From assembly GCF_050003625.1 (NCBI RefSeq), contig NC_134400.1, positions 223,426,085 to 223,490,084 of the forward strand: a stretch of DNA of 64,000 nt, given 5' to 3'. Below, in pieces: positions 62,082-64,000 of this stretch. The translations under genes and the position numbers were made by a program. Every line of letters starts with the position of its first letter. Positions within the stretch are counted from its first letter, which is position 1. This DNA is from Haematobia irritans (taxonomy: Eukaryota > Arthropoda > Insecta > Diptera > Muscidae). The notes beneath the pieces were generated by a model that was given only the letters and a program-made list of their open reading frames with translations, was not told the DNA's origin and searched no databases.

Positions 62082-63977
62082 ACAAGTATATACGGCCGTA
62101 AGTTCGGACAGGCCGAAGCATATGTACCCTCCACCATGGATTGCGTAGAAAGTTCTACTGAAGACTGTCATCCACAATCGAATTACTTGGGTTGCGGTAA
62201 CACTTGTCGATGGCAAGGTATCTTAAAACTTCCTAACACCGTAATATATACCACATAGTCCATACGTGGTATATATTAAACTAAAAAAGGCCGATTAAAT
62301 ACGTATATAATTAAGTTTAAAGTTTCTATAGAAATAAAATTTTGACAAAATAAAATTTTGACAACATTTTCTATAGAAGTAAAATTTGGAAAAATTTTCT
62401 ATAGAAATAAAATTCTGACAAAATTTTTTATAGAAATAAAATGTTGACAAATTTTTCTATAGAAATAAAATTTTGACAAATTTTTCTATAGAAATAAAAT
62501 TTTGACAAAATTTTCTATAGAAATAAAATTTTGACAATGTTTTCTATAGAAATAAAATTTTGGTAGATTATTTTTGGCTCGAGTGGCAACCATGATTATG
62601 AACCGATATGGACCAATTTTTGTGTGATTGGGGATCGCCTATATATAACTATAGACCGATATGGACCAATTTTGGCATGGTTATTAGCGGCCTTATACTA
62701 ACACCACGTTGCAAATTTCAACCGGATCGGATGAATTTTGCTCCTCTAAGAGGCTCCGGAGATCAAATCTGGGGAACGGTTTATATGGGGGGCTATATAT
62801 AATTATGGACCGATATGGACCAATTCTTGCGTGTTTGTTGAAGACCACATTCTAACACCACGTTCCAAATTTCAACCGGATCGGATGAATTTTGCTCCTC
62901 TAAGAGGCTACGGAGGACAAATCTGGTGATCGATTTATATAGGGGCTATATATAATTATGGACCGATATGGACCAATTCTTGCATGGTTGTTAGAGACCA
63001 TATACTAACACCACGTACCCAATTTCAACCGGATCTGATAAATTTTGCTTCTCTAAGAGGCTCCGGAGGTCAAATCTGGGGATCGGTTTATATGGTGGTT
63101 ATATATAATTATGGACCTATATGGACCAATTTTGGCATGGTTGTTAGAGAAAATATACTAACACCACGGACCAAATTTCAATCGGATCGGATGACTTTTG
63201 CTCCTCTAAGAGGCTCCGGAGGTCAAATCTGGGGATCAGCTTATATGGGGGCTATATATAATAATGGACCGATTTCGACCTATTTGTGCATGGTCATTAG
63301 AGAACATATACCAACACCATGTACCAAATTTCAGCCGGATCGGATGAAATTTGCTTCTCTTAGAGGCTCCGCAAGCCAAATCGGGGGATCGGTTTATATG
63401 GGGACTATATATAATTATGGACCGATATGGACCAATTTTTGCATGGTTGTTAGAGATCATATACTAACACCATGTACCAAATTTCAGCCGGATCGGAGGA
63501 AATTTGGTTCTCTTAGAGGCTCCGCAAGCCAAATCGGGGGACCGGTTTATATGGGGGCTATATGTAATTATGGACCGATATGGACCAATTTTTGCATGGT
63601 TGTTTGAGATCATATACTAACACCATGTACCAAATTTCAGCCGGATCGGATGAAATTTGCTTCTCTTAGAGCAATCACAAGCCAAATTTGGGGGTCCGTT
63701 TATATGGGGGCTATACGTAAAAGTGGACCGATATGGCCCATTTTCAATACCACCTGACCTACATCAATAACAACTACTTGTGCCAAGTTTCAATAGCTTG
63801 TTTCGTTCGGAAGTTAGCGTGATTTCAACAGACGGACGGACATGCTCAGATCGACTCAGAATTTCACCACGACCCAGAATATATATACTTTATGGGGTCT
63901 TAGAGCAATATTTCGATGTGTTACAAACGGAATGACAAAGTTAATATACCCCCATCCTATGGTGGAGGGTATAAAAA
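62082..63977 (+). mobile_element. GGCCGTAAGTTCGG element, copy D, with two tandem arrays
   Basis: Starts near TATACGGCCGTAAGTTCGGA and ends CCTATGGTGGAGGGTATAAA. An array of the TTTCTATAGAAATAAAATTT unit (about 62318-62570) is followed by seven copies of the 153-bp unit (about 62780-63720), spaced 150-156 bp. A 207-codon frame (62984-63607) and a minus-strand frame (63236-63460) result from the unit length. No domain is recognisable. Confidence 0.8.
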
Positions 63978-64000
63978 TATTGAAATATGTCGAACAATAG

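Noticed and set aside
62984..63607. 207-codon open frame (and similar ones at 34467-35366, 5138-5656)
   Set aside because: Produced by a 153-bp tandem unit inside a mobile element; minus-strand frames are open too, and no known domain is present.

Overview
This window looks like nuclear DNA from a calyptrate, probably muscid, fly (Stomoxys or Musca type). The DNA is AT-rich, genes have small introns with GTRAGT-like donors, and the protein-coding genes are clearly close to Drosophila ones. The rest is crowded with dipteran DNA transposons, MITEs and a tRNA-derived SINE. The species assignment is an inference. No prokaryotic, organellar or CRISPR sequence is visible.

Layout. 1-7.4 kb: repeats (mariner remnant, pogo-like MITE, a TA-flanked CACG element, tandem arrays). 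7.4-9.6 kb (+): a secreted-type protein with nine Kazal domains; its 5' exon is missing. 9.8-17.9 kb (-): the complete exocyst gene Exo70 in 11 coding exons (700 aa), tail to tail with the Kazal gene. The single-exon gene matrimony (mtrm; SAM domain, Polo inhibitor) lies inside Exo70 intron 4 on the same strand. 17.9-22.4 kb: adjacent or nested MITEs. 22.4-29.8 kb (+): a DDX5/DDX17-type DEAD-box helicase whose ATG appears to be split by the first intron. 29.8-36.8 kb: a multi-layer nest of transposons inside a mariner copy. 37-47.4 kb (-): the 3' end of an unrecognised acidic, Gln/Ser-rich gene. Its last intron (6.9 kb, apparently GC-AG) holds SINE, gypsy and Penelope-like remnants. 47.9-52.2 kb: a decayed non-LTR retrotransposon split by a TA-flanked insertion. 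52.2-64 kb: Tc1/mariner fragments, a nearly whole mariner, SINE and MITE copies, and one possible orphan exon.

The host genes do not form a pathway. Exo70 acts in exocytic vesicle tethering, mtrm in oocyte meiosis, the helicase in RNA metabolism, and the Kazal protein in extracellular protease inhibition. The most informative signals are gene-structure oddities (split start codon, GC-AG intron, nested mtrm with an altered Polo-docking motif) and transposon stratigraphy readable from target-site duplications and one natural empty site. Exon boundaries were read by eye from splice consensus, reading phase and protein similarity, so a shift of a few bases is possible.
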